A DNA stretch of 38,197 nucleotides. It comes from Bacteroidales bacterium UBA3834 (GTDB lineage: Bacteria; Bacteroidota; Bacteroidia; Bacteroidales; P3). Shown one piece after another: positions 16,568 through 23,845 of this stretch. The DNA is taken from NCBI GenBank assembly GCA_002392965.1, contig DGIA01000003.1, forward strand, positions 3,130-41,326, written 5' to 3'. Below the pieces are notes generated by a model. The model worked only from the letters and a program-made list of their open reading frames with translations, was not told the origin of the DNA and made no database searches. The position numbers were made by a program, and so were the translations under genes. Within the stretch, counting starts at the first letter, position 1; each line of letters begins with the position of its first letter.

Positions 16568-16583
16568 AAGTTTTATAAAACTT
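16568..16583. promoter_or_regulatory. Perfect 16-bp palindrome abutting the EF-G2 -33 element
   Basis: AAGTTTTATAAAACTT is its own reverse complement. It overlaps the T-run that contains the -33 TTTG (16585-16588) of the EF-G2 promoter, a typical place for an activator or repressor site. Because Ts follow, it could alternatively be a weak AT-rich terminator for the gene ending at 16554. A looser palindrome (ATTTTTAAAAT, 12891-12901) lies at a similar distance from the copied promoter. Confidence 0.5.
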
Positions 16584-16584
16584 T

Positions 16585-16617
16585 TTTGCACAGATATTAA
16601 ATATTTTTGTATCTTTG
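16585..16617 (+). promoter_or_regulatory. EF-G2 gene promoter
   Basis: TTTG at 16585-16588 and TATCTTTG at 16610-16617 with 21 bp between them, a good match to the Bacteroidota -33/-7 consensus. The transcript would start near 16623, giving a leader of about 88 nt. The leader carries a small hairpin candidate (CACCG 16631-16635 with CGGTG 16652-16656) and a purine/A-rich stretch just before the ATG with no Shine-Dalgarno sequence, usual for this phylum. Confidence 0.75.
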
Positions 16618-16710
16618 CCGTCTCGTTACCCACCGCCGACAGGAGTGCCGACGGTGTGTAGCATACTCATAACAAAGAAGATAGAAACAAAATAAATAAT
16701 AACAATAACA

Positions 16711-18843
16711 ATGAAAATTTACCAGACTCAGGACATTCGTAACATCGCCCTTGTGGGTGGTGCCAAGAGTGGCAAGACCAGCATGGCAGAGGCCATGGCC
16801 TTCTGCGGTGGCCTCATCAACCGCCGTGGCAGCGTGGACAGCAAGAACACCATTAGCGACTATCGCGACATCGAGCACGACCGCGGCTACTCCGTGGAGA
16901 GCACCCTCATGTACACCGAATTCGGTGGCAAGAAGGTCAACATCCTCGATGTGCCCGGCTTCGCCGACTACCAGGGCGAGCTCGTGAGCGCGCTGAACGT
17001 GGTCGAGGCCGCCGTCATCGTGGTCAACGCCCAGAGCGGCGTCGAGGTCGGCACCGAGATCGCCAACCGCTACGCTGCCAAGCTCGACACCCCGATGATC
17101 TTCGTCGTCAACCACCTCGACGCCGAGAAGGCCAACTTCGACGACACCGTCAACCAGCTCAAGGACTTCTTCGGTCAGAAGTGCACCGTGCTGCAGTTCC
17201 CCACCAACGCCGGTCTGGGCTTCAACCAGGTGGTCGACATCGTGGCCAACAAGATGTACACCTTCACCGACGGCAAGATGACCGAGGCCGACATCCCCAG
17301 CCAGTATGCCGACAAGGCCGAGGAGATGCGCATGGCCCTCGTCGAGGAAGCCGCCGCTGCCGACGATGCCCTCATGGAGAAATACTTCGAGAACGGTGAC
17401 CTCACCCCCGAGGAACTCACCCAGGCCCTGAAGCTTGCTATCGACAAGCGCGACCTCTTCCCCATCCTCTGCACCAGCGCCAAGGAGAACTTCGGCGTCA
17501 ACCGTCTGCTGGAGTTCATCTGCCAGAACGTCCCCGCTCCCTGCGAGGTGGCCGACTGCAAGAAGACCAAGGGCGGCAAAGAGCTGAAGAGCAACGGTGC
17601 CAACCCCACCGTGGCTTTCTGCTTCAAGAGCGCCAAGGACAAGAACCTCGGTGAGATCAGCTATCTCCGTATCTTCGACGGCGAGCTGGCCGAGGCTCAG
17701 GATGTCGTCAACGCCTGCAACCAGAGCAAGGAGCGCGTCAGCCAGGTCCTCGTGTGCAGCGGCAGCAACCGCCAGCGCGTTGAGAAGGCTTGCGCCGGCG
17801 ACATCGTCTGCACCATCAAGCTGAAGGATGTGAAGATCAACCACACCCTAACCACCCCGAAGAACACCGACGACATCGTCGAGGAGATCCAGTTCCCGAC
17901 GCCTATCTACACCGTCGCCGTCAAGGCCGCCAACAGCAACGACGACGAGAAGGTCGGCGCCGCCCTGAAGGACCTCGTCACCTACGACCGCAGCCTCACG
18001 CTCGAGAACAGCCGCGAGCTGCGCCAGGTGATCCTCGGCTGCCAGGGCGAGCTGCACCTCAACACCGTGAAGTGGTACTTCGAGAACCAGTACAAGCTGG
18101 CCGTCAACTTCACGGCCCCCAACATCCCCTACCGCGAGACCATCACCAAGAGCGCCGAGGCCATGTACCGCCACAAAAAACAGTCCGGCGGCAGCGGCCA
18201 GTTCGGCGAGGTGCACATGCTCATCGAGCCCTACTACGACGGCATGCCCAACCAGACCAAGTACCCCATCCGCGACACCCAGGAGTATCCGCTGGAGTGG
18301 GGCGGCAAGCTGGTCTTCAACAACTGCATCGTGGGCGGCAGCATCGACGCCCGCTTCATGCCCGCCATCCTCAAAGGTATCATGGAGAAGATGGAGCAGG
18401 GTCCTCTGACCGGTTCCTACGCCCGCGACATCGTCGTCAACATCTACGACGGTAAGATGCACCCCGTGGACTCCAACGAAACGGCTTTCAAGATTGCCGG
18501 CCGTACCGCCTTCCGCGAGGCCTTCAAGCAGGCTGCCCCGAAGATCAAGGAGCCTATCTACGACATCGCCGTCACCGTGCCCACCGAGGCACAGGGTGGT
18601 GTGATGACCGACCTGCAGGGTCGCCGCGCCATCGTCATGGGCATGGATGCCGAAGGCAAGTACACCACGCTGAAAGCCAAGGCCCCCTTGGCCGAGATGA
18701 ACCGCTACTGCACCGCCCTGAGCTCCCTCACCAGCGGCCGCGGTACCTTCACCATGACATTCAGCAGCTACGAGCTCGTCCCCGCCGACGTCCAGCAGGC
18801 CCTCCTCAAGGCCTACGAGGAAGCCGCCGCCGAGGAAGAATAG
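16711..18843 (+). CDS. fusA2: Elongation factor G paralog EF-G2 (predicted GTPase-deficient)
   Basis: 710-residue EF-G-like ribosomal translocase. P-loop GGAKSGKT at residues 16-23 is intact. Switch I has RGYSV (58-62) where canonical EF-G has RGITI. G3 reads DVPGF (80-84) instead of DTPGH, so the catalytic His is Phe. G4 is NHLD (134-137) instead of NKxD. Domain IV is well kept: RHKKQSGGSGQFGEV and GGSIDARFMPAILKGI with QGPLTGS. The tail is acidic. Known: Bacteroides thetaiotaomicron EF-G2 supports translation without GTP hydrolysis and is activated by Cur under carbon limitation. Codon choice is strongly biased to C/G-ending codons, suggesting high expression. The gene is flanked by its own promoter and a strong terminator, so it is monocistronic. 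Confidence 0.93.
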   Translation: MKIYQTQDIRNIALVGGAKSGKTSMAEAMAFCGGLINRRGSVDSKNTISDYRDIEHDRGYSVESTLMYTEFGGKKVNILDVPGFADYQGELVSALNVVEAAVIVVNAQSGVEVGTEIANRYAAKLDTPMIFVVNHLDAEKANFDDTVNQLKDFFGQKCTVLQFPTNAGLGFNQVVDIVANKMYTFTDGKMTEADIPSQYADKAEEMRMALVEEAAAADDALMEKYFENGDLTPEELTQALKLAIDKRDLFPILCTSAKENFGVNRLLEFICQNVPAPCEVADCKKTKGGKELKSNGANPTVAFCFKSAKDKNLGEISYLRIFDGELAEAQDVVNACNQSKERVSQVLVCSGSNRQRVEKACAGDIVCTIKLKDVKINHTLTTPKNTDDIVEEIQFPTPIYTVAVKAANSNDDEKVGAALKDLVTYDRSLTLENSRELRQVILGCQGELHLNTVKWYFENQYKLAVNFTAPNIPYRETITKSAEAMYRHKKQSGGSGQFGEVHMLIEPYYDGMPNQTKYPIRDTQEYPLEWGGKLVFNNCIVGGSIDARFMPAILKGIMEKMEQGPLTGSYARDIVVNIYDGKMHPVDSNETAFKIAGRTAFREAFKQAAPKIKEPIYDIAVTVPTEAQGGVMTDLQGRRAIVMGMDAEGKYTTLKAKAPLAEMNRYCTALSSLTSGRGTFTMTFSSYELVPADVQQALLKAYEEAAAEEE

Positions 18844-18857
18844 TCCGTATAGCGACA

Positions 18858-18900
18858 ATACAACGAAAGCTTCACCATCTTGGTGGAGCTTTTCTTGTAT
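18858..18900 (+). terminator. Rho-independent-type terminator of the EF-G2 gene
   Basis: Inner stem AAAGCTTCACC (18866-18876) pairs with GGTGGAGCTTT (18882-18892) around the 5-nt loop ATCTT, with one G-U pair. An outer stem ATACAA (18858-18863)/TTGTAT (18895-18900) extends it. It starts 15 bp after the stop codon. Confidence 0.8.
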
Positions 18901-18957
18901 GGTTATGCAATAAACTGGAGGATTATGTCGTTGTAGTTAGCGACGAAATAAGCTATT

Positions 18958-20328
18958 ATGAAATTCTTGAAATGGCTGGGGTTTGACCCAGAAAAGCATA
19001 GCGTCAGGACGGAGATTCTCGCCGGGCTGACCACGTTCCTCACGATGGCCTATATCCTGGCCGTGAATCCCAATGTCTTCGATGCGCTGGGCGGCGAGAT
19101 GTCGAAAGCCAACGGCGCCGTTTTCACCGCTACGGCCCTCGCCGCCATCATAGGCACGCTGGCGATGGCATTCATCGCCAAGAAGCCCTTCGCCCTTGCC
19201 CCCGGCATGGGACTCAACACGTTCTTCGTCTATACCGTCTGCATAGCTATGGGCCATAGCTGGCAGTTTGCGCTGACGGCGGTGTTCATCGAAGGTATCG
19301 TGTTCGTCGTCCTCACGCTTACCAATGTGCGCAAGTGGATTGTCGACGCCCTCCCGCTGTCGCTGAAATATGCCGTGGGTGCCGGCATCGGCCTTATCAT
19401 AGCCTTCCTTGGCTTCCAGAACGCCGGCATCGTAGGTCAGGGGCCTACCTTGGTTACCCTCGCCTTCAAGCTGCCCGACGGGTCCTTCAGCGGCACCGCC
19501 CTGCTGGGTATTCTAGGTGTTATCGTCACGGGTGCCTTGGTGATGAAAGGCGTCCGCGGTGGCATCCTCTGGGGCATCCTGGCCACCACGGCGCTGGGAC
19601 TCATACCCATGTACAATGTGGTGGGGGCGGACGGCGCCGTGAGCCGTGCGGCCCTCACCTCGCTGAACGGCATCGTCTCGGTGCCGCCGAGCATCAAAAA
19701 CATTGCCTTCCAGTTCACCTGGAGCGAGCTCACCGGTGCCAAAGGTATTCTCGACATGATAGTGGTGCTCTTCACCTTCCTTTTTCTTGACATCTTCGAC
19801 ACGATGGGCACCGTCATCGGGGTGAGCGAGAAAGCCGGTTACGTAGACAAAGAAGGCAATGTTGACGGCATCAACGAATGCTTCATGGCCGACTCGATAG
19901 GTACCATCTGCGGCGCCGCCCTCGGCACCAGCACCACGACCACCTATGTGGAGAGCGCCGCCGGTGTGGCCGACGGTGGCCGTACGGGTCTCACCGCCTT
20001 CTCTACCGCCATTTTCTTCGCCATAGCGCTCCTTTTCGCGCCGCTCTTCCTCGCCATCCCATCTGCCGCCACAGCCCCTGCGCTCATCGTGGTGGGCATG
20101 ATGATGATGACACCCGTTTTGAAGATCAACTGGAAAGACCCCGTCGAGGCGCTGCCGGCCTTCATCACGATGGTGGTGATGCCCTTCAGCTTCAGCATCA
20201 GCGACGGCATCCTTATCGGTCTGATAAGCTATGTGCTCCTCAACGCCCTGTGTGGCAACATCAAGAGCATCACCCCCACCATGTGGGTGCTGGCGATACT
20301 CTTTGTGTTGAGATACATCTTTATCTGA
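18958..20328 (+). CDS. NCS2 family purine permease (AzgA/PbuG-like)
   Basis: 456-residue inner-membrane transporter. The N-terminus FGFDPEKHS-like stretch (LGFDPEKHSVRTEILAGLTTFLTMAYILAVNPN) is diagnostic of the AzgA-type branch of nucleobase-cation symporters. Other conserved parts: PFALAPGMGLNTFFVYTV, LPLSLKYAVGAGIGLIIAFLGFQNAGI, LFTFLFLDIFDTMGTVIGV and ALGTSTTTTYVESAAGVADGGRTGLT, the last two being substrate- and ion-site regions. About 12-14 membrane segments are expected. Adenine, guanine or hypoxanthine uptake is likely from the family. The 57 bp upstream hold no recognised purine riboswitch and no clear -7 box. Confidence 0.95.
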   Translation: MKFLKWLGFDPEKHSVRTEILAGLTTFLTMAYILAVNPNVFDALGGEMSKANGAVFTATALAAIIGTLAMAFIAKKPFALAPGMGLNTFFVYTVCIAMGHSWQFALTAVFIEGIVFVVLTLTNVRKWIVDALPLSLKYAVGAGIGLIIAFLGFQNAGIVGQGPTLVTLAFKLPDGSFSGTALLGILGVIVTGALVMKGVRGGILWGILATTALGLIPMYNVVGADGAVSRAALTSLNGIVSVPPSIKNIAFQFTWSELTGAKGILDMIVVLFTFLFLDIFDTMGTVIGVSEKAGYVDKEGNVDGINECFMADSIGTICGAALGTSTTTTYVESAAGVADGGRTGLTAFSTAIFFAIALLFAPLFLAIPSAATAPALIVVGMMMMTPVLKINWKDPVEALPAFITMVVMPFSFSISDGILIGLISYVLLNALCGNIKSITPTMWVLAILFVLRYIFI

Positions 20329-20384
20329 CCAGGTCGCGCGAGAACGTAAGCAGGTGCTTAATCACAAGCGGACAAAGGTCTTGT

Positions 20385-21221
20385 TTATTGTCGGGGCAGG
20401 AAATGGACATCGGTGGGGGAGATGAGGCCGAGGCTGATGGCCTTGGCCACGCGGGCGGCGCTTTTGTTGACGATGCCGAGCCGTTTGGAGAGGTCTTTCT
20501 GCCGTTCCTGTATCACCTTGTCACTTTCGCAGAGTTGGTTTGATATTTCCGCCGCCGTGCACCCCGCCGCCTCAAGCAGCAGCAGCCGTTGTTCGGTGTC
20601 GCTGAGGCCGAAGTCGGGGTCGTGTCCGGAGACCATGTGGAAGTAGCCTTCGGCAGCTTCCTTGAGAGTGAGCATGACGGGATAGTTGAAGTAGAACCGC
20701 TCGCCGCGCTCGAGACAAGCGATGGCCCGCAGGATGTTCTCCACCGAGAATCCGCCGACGGCGTTCTTGCTGACAAAGGCCGAGGCCCCCAGTTCCAAGG
20801 CCTCCATCACCACTCGGCCAATGTCGTGCAGGCGTTGGGTGCGGTTGTCGCTGGCGGTAGGATTGTCGAATCGTCCCGAGAAGATGATAATCTTCACGTC
20901 GGGGTAGCGTTCGTGGACGCGACGGGTGATGGTGAGCCCACCGGTGGGTTCGCCTTGGAACTCCATATCGACCAGCAGGTAGTCGGGTGCGGGGGTGTTC
21001 TCCAACGCCGCCATGAGTGAAGGACCGTCGGCGTAGGTCTCCGCCATCTCGACAGGCCGCATGACGCTGCCATCTACGTCGCCGCTTTCAACGGTAGCAA
21101 AGCGCTGTTCGCTCCCTTCGGTCGCGTTCGCACTTCGCTCGTTCATCTCCATCTTGACGAGCTTGCGTATCAGCGGCTCGTCGTCAACCATCATAACTCG
21201 TATATTCATGGTTCTTGTCAT
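20385..21221 (-). CDS. Response regulator, receiver domain plus LuxR-type HTH
   Basis: 278-residue transcription factor paired with the histidine kinase just upstream. The receiver domain has the acidic pair VDDEP (Asp13-Asp14), the phosphoacceptor in LLVDMEF (Asp85), Ser in IIFSGRF and Lys in FVSKNA. The distance from the acidic pair to the phosphoacceptor is about 25-30 residues longer than usual because of an insertion after the first helix (about residues 27-57), partly encoded by a GCGAA-rich repeat. The C-terminus FGLSDTEQRLLLLEAAGCTAAEISNQL to KRLGIVNKSAARVAKAISLGLIS is a LuxR/GerE helix-turn-helix. The start at 21221 overlaps the kinase stop (ATGA); an ATG at 21209 gives a more typical N-terminus. 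Confidence 0.9.
   Translation of the reverse strand: MTRTMNIRVMMVDDEPLIRKLVKMEMNERSANATEGSEQRFATVESGDVDGSVMRPVEMAETYADGPSLMAALENTPAPDYLLVDMEFQGEPTGGLTITRRVHERYPDVKIIIFSGRFDNPTASDNRTQRLHDIGRVVMEALELGASAFVSKNAVGGFSVENILRAIACLERGERFYFNYPVMLTLKEAAEGYFHMVSGHDPDFGLSDTEQRLLLLEAAGCTAAEISNQLCESDKVIQERQKDLSKRLGIVNKSAARVAKAISLGLISPTDVHFLPRQ
21108..21145 (-). repeat. GCGAA-rich repeat embedded in the response regulator gene
   Basis: On the minus strand GCGAA (or CGAA) recurs at irregular 7-10 bp spacing four to five times, giving the residues NERSANATEGSEQRF. It lies in the inserted loop of the receiver domain, which normal receiver domains lack. It looks like a REP-like short repeat that has become coding. 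Confidence 0.5.
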
Positions 21222-23158
21222 TTATTCATGGCTACGCGGCAATGGACGGTGGTGCCTTTGCCAAGTTCGCTTTCGACCCACAACTTGCATCCGCGGCGGG
21301 TCAGGTCGTCGTGTTTCTTGATGATGTAGCGGCAGAGGATGAGGCCGAAGCCATGTTCGCCTTCAATTTCCTTGTCGGCCCGGAAGAGGCTGTCCCGTTG
21401 CTCGGCGCTCATGCCGGAACCGGTGTCGCTGACAGTGATCTCTACCATCTCGCCGTCGGCCTGTGCCGCAACTGAAACGTGGCCTTCGTCGGTGTGCTGA
21501 AGGGCGTTGGTGACGAGATTGCGCAGCAGGATGGTAAGTAGCAGCCGGTCGCCCCAGACCCGCTGCTGTACCGTTTCGAATCCCAGTGTTACACCCGCCC
21601 GCGGACGCATCACCTGGGTACGCACATCATTGAACACTTCCTGCAAAGGGAAGCCGGATGCGTTGAAAGTGAGGCCCGTGGGAACGGAAAGGTGGGTCCA
21701 GTTCTTGATGTTGTCGAAGGTGCGCAGCAGCTGACCCAGCACTTCGTCGCGCAGTTCGGGGGTGAGGTTGGGATTGCGCAGATAGCCGATGAAGGGGCTA
21801 ACATCGTGCCGCATTACACTGAGGCAGGTCTCCACATTGGCTATGCGCTCCACGTCGCGCCGATTGGCTTGTTCCAGCTGCCGTTTCTCGCGTCGCAGGC
21901 GGCGGAAGCTGAGCCACAGCAGCACCGTCAGCGCCATCAGCAGGAGGGTCAATATGCTGACCACCATGGCCGTGCGGGTCATCCAATGGCTGCGGCGTGT
22001 GGCGTCGGCCAGTGTCTGTTGCAGGACAAAGTCCTCTTTTTCGCTCTGCTTGATGTGCTCCTGCAACTCAGAGTAGTGCTCATACCATTTCCGGGCCTGG
22101 TCGGCTGTTTCAGCCAGACGACTGCGCAGCAGCACATCAAAGTAGCCCATCTCCATCTTCGGTGCGGCAAAGGGCTTCCATGTTCCTTTCAGTGAACGCC
22201 ATTCGGTCAACACTCGGTGGGCCTCGGCGGTGTCGCTGACAAGCAGGGCGAAGCGGGCTGTCGATATGGTGCCACCCAGCATCTGGTAGGGGTCTCCGTA
22301 GTCGAAAAAAAGGCGCCGTGCATGGTCGTAGAGGGACAGCACGCTGTCGGGAGGCACGCTGCCGGGTTGGCTCTTCAGGGCTGAGGCAGTCATCTGCAGG
22401 GTGTTGGCATAGTGGTAGGTGCAGTAGGCCGACGGCCCAAGGTCCAGGATGTCGTAGTTCAGGTCGCAGTAGTCCAGTGCGCGGTTGCTTTCACCGGCGC
22501 TCTGCCAGCCGTAGGCCAACGCGTAGTTGAGTGCCATGTCCTGGGCGTAATCCACTTTCAGGTGGTCGCGTTGCGCCTCCACCTCCTCCAGCAGGGTGCG
22601 TACATCGGCATCCTTGCCGTCACGGTAGTGATAGTTGAGCACCAACATAGTGATGTAGTACTCCGACTGGGCGTAGTTGAAAAGCAGGTGGCCGCGGTTG
22701 TGTTCCAACACATGGCTGCGCCCGATGTCATAGAGAATGCGGTAGCTGTCGGCGATGTAGCCACTGCGTTGCAGTAGGCGGGCGCGGACCAAGTTATGGA
22801 TCACCCACTCGATATCGCCGTTGCGCATACCTTTGCTTCTCAGACCGATGGCTTTATCCACGCGGTCGAGCATCAGGTTGGCGTTGGCATAATCGCTCTT
22901 CTGGTAATAGGCGAAGGCCATGTTGTTCATCGCCCGCAGGCTGCCATCCACATAGTCGGGCAGCGAGTCCTGGATGTATTGCAATGCGCGCTCTGACAAG
23001 GCGATGCACGAATCCGGCTGCCGATACCGGTTGACAAAGGCTTCCTTGTTCAGCCCGTCGGCGTGCGACCGTTTCAAGGGGTCGATACACACGTTGTTCT
23101 GACAGCCCAAAACCGTCAAAACCATTGCCGCAATAAGGATTATTCTTGTGGGTTTCAT
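21218..23158 (-). CDS. Sensor histidine kinase with N-terminal lipobox and TPR-like sensor
   Basis: 646-residue membrane kinase. Residues 1-18 read MKPTRIILIAAMVLTVLGC, a signal with lipobox. About 20-385 is a helical, TPR-like repeat region (for example AMNNMAFAYYQKSDYANANLMLDRVD), resembling the Bacteroidales kinases annotated with DUF5112/DUF5113. A transmembrane helix TAMVVSILTLLLMALTVLLWLSF is followed by a short coiled coil, the phosphoacceptor box VMRHDVSPFIGYLRN, the N box LLRNLVTNALQHT, the G1 box DTGSGM and the G2 box HGFGLILCRYII. It signals to the adjacent response regulator. The start at 23158 is chosen for the signal sequence; upstream codons overlap the promoter. The stimulus is unknown. 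Confidence 0.92.
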   Translation of the reverse strand: MKPTRIILIAAMVLTVLGCQNNVCIDPLKRSHADGLNKEAFVNRYRQPDSCIALSERALQYIQDSLPDYVDGSLRAMNNMAFAYYQKSDYANANLMLDRVDKAIGLRSKGMRNGDIEWVIHNLVRARLLQRSGYIADSYRILYDIGRSHVLEHNRGHLLFNYAQSEYYITMLVLNYHYRDGKDADVRTLLEEVEAQRDHLKVDYAQDMALNYALAYGWQSAGESNRALDYCDLNYDILDLGPSAYCTYHYANTLQMTASALKSQPGSVPPDSVLSLYDHARRLFFDYGDPYQMLGGTISTARFALLVSDTAEAHRVLTEWRSLKGTWKPFAAPKMEMGYFDVLLRSRLAETADQARKWYEHYSELQEHIKQSEKEDFVLQQTLADATRRSHWMTRTAMVVSILTLLLMALTVLLWLSFRRLRREKRQLEQANRRDVERIANVETCLSVMRHDVSPFIGYLRNPNLTPELRDEVLGQLLRTFDNIKNWTHLSVPTGLTFNASGFPLQEVFNDVRTQVMRPRAGVTLGFETVQQRVWGDRLLLTILLRNLVTNALQHTDEGHVSVAAQADGEMVEITVSDTGSGMSAEQRDSLFRADKEIEGEHGFGLILCRYIIKKHDDLTRRGCKLWVESELGKGTTVHCRVAMNK

Positions 23159-23162
23159 GGTG

Positions 23163-23170
23163 CAAAGATA
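23163..23170 (-). promoter_or_regulatory. -7 box of the histidine kinase/response regulator operon
   Basis: TATCTTTG on the minus strand, an exact -7 consensus, ending only 4 bp above the ATG at 23158. Transcription would start at or very near the start codon, suggesting a leaderless message or a start further inside the gene. No strong -33 element was seen. Confidence 0.55.
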
Positions 23171-23230
23171 CAAAATAATACCAAATTGACGGTTAAAAAT
23201 CACTAACTTACAGTTTTTCTTGCAAATTTA

Positions 23231-23262
23231 TTTGGCCAGTTGGGAAAAAGTTAGTACTTTTG
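23231..23262 (+). promoter_or_regulatory. Promoter of tRNA-Cys
   Basis: TTTGG at 23231-23235 and TACTTTTG at 23255-23262, separated by 19 bp, fit the Bacteroidota -33/-7 consensus. The tRNA begins 11 bp downstream of the -7 box. Confidence 0.8.
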
Positions 23263-23273
23263 CACCTCGAAAA

Positions 23274-23344
23274 GGTCGTTTGGCCGAGGGGCTAGGCACA
23301 GGTCTGCAAAACCTGCTACTCCGGTTCAAATCCGGAAGCGACCT
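23274..23344 (+). tRNA. tRNA-Cys (GCA)
   Basis: 71-nt cloverleaf without encoded CCA. The acceptor stem is GGTCGTT with AGCGACC (one G-U pair) and discriminator base T, the usual identity base for Cys. The D arm is TGGCCGAGGGGCTAGGCA. The anticodon stem CAGGT/ACCTG encloses the loop CTGCAAA with anticodon GCA. The T arm is CCGG-TTCAAAT-CCGG. It is a single tRNA with its own promoter and terminator. Confidence 0.97.
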
Positions 23345-23345
23345 C

Positions 23346-23382
23346 AAAAAAAAGAGAGACATTTAATGTCTCTCTTTTTTTA
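23346..23382. terminator. Bidirectional terminator between tRNA-Cys and nrdG
   Basis: Perfect stem GAGAGACAT (23354-23362) and ATGTCTCTC (23366-23374) with loop TTA, flanked by an A8 tract on the left and a T7 tract on the right, so it can terminate transcription from both sides. The T tract runs into the nrdG stop codon at 23380-23382. Confidence 0.92.
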
Positions 23383-23844
23383 TTTTCTCCAGAATCGGGA
23401 AGTGATGTCGTCGAGCCGTCCTGCCACCACGCGGTAGAGGCGTTGGTTGGTGCGCGGACTCTTCAATGGGCCTAGATGGGACAGGTAAGGGCCGAGTTTG
23501 ATATAGTCGAAGTTGTTCAACGATACCGCCGGCGACAGCAACGTACGGCCGCTCCACCATGCCAGGTGCAGTTTCGGGAAACGGCTTCTCAGTGTCGAGG
23601 CAAGTGAGTTGATCTCGGCCGGCATGGCGTCGCCACCCATCAGGCTCAGGCATGTAACCCCTTTGGGGCCATGGTTCAGCATACATTCCACCACATCGGC
23701 CGTCAGGGGTTCGCCCTCGTCGCCCCAGAGGTGTTTCGAATGGCATCCCGGACAGCGGCAGGGACACCCGCTGAGGTTGACGGCCAGGGTCACCTCGTCG
23801 GGTATCTCTTGAAAGACGATGTCGGTGTTGACGTATTTGAGCAT
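23380..23844 (-). CDS. nrdG: Anaerobic ribonucleoside-triphosphate reductase activating protein
   Basis: 154-residue radical-SAM activase that installs the glycyl radical in NrdD. The iron-sulfur motif C-x3-C-x2-C is at Cys27, Cys31 and Cys34 (SGCPCRCPGCH). LSLMGGDAMP is the usual SAM-binding glycine-rich stretch, and FDYIKLGPYLSHLGPL is the conserved C-terminal block of NrdG. Length is normal. It starts 1 bp after the nrdD stop and so is translated from the same transcript, downstream of the cobalamin riboswitch. Confidence 0.95.
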   Translation of the reverse strand: MLKYVNTDIVFQEIPDEVTLAVNLSGCPCRCPGCHSKHLWGDEGEPLTADVVECMLNHGPKGVTCLSLMGGDAMPAEINSLASTLRSRFPKLHLAWWSGRTLLSPAVSLNNFDYIKLGPYLSHLGPLKSPRTNQRLYRVVAGRLDDITSRFWRK

Positions 23845-23845
23845 C

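Noticed and set aside
16597..17844. Open frame of 415 codons on the - strand opposite EF-G2
   Set aside because: Composed mainly of Leu/Val/Gly/His strings typical of reverse translation of a biased gene; EF-G2 on the other strand is certain.
18901..18957. Possible purine riboswitch before the NCS2 permease
   Set aside because: Only 57 bp follow the EF-G2 terminator and none of the conserved purine-aptamer loops are visible; only a short GTCGTT/AGCGAC hairpin candidate.
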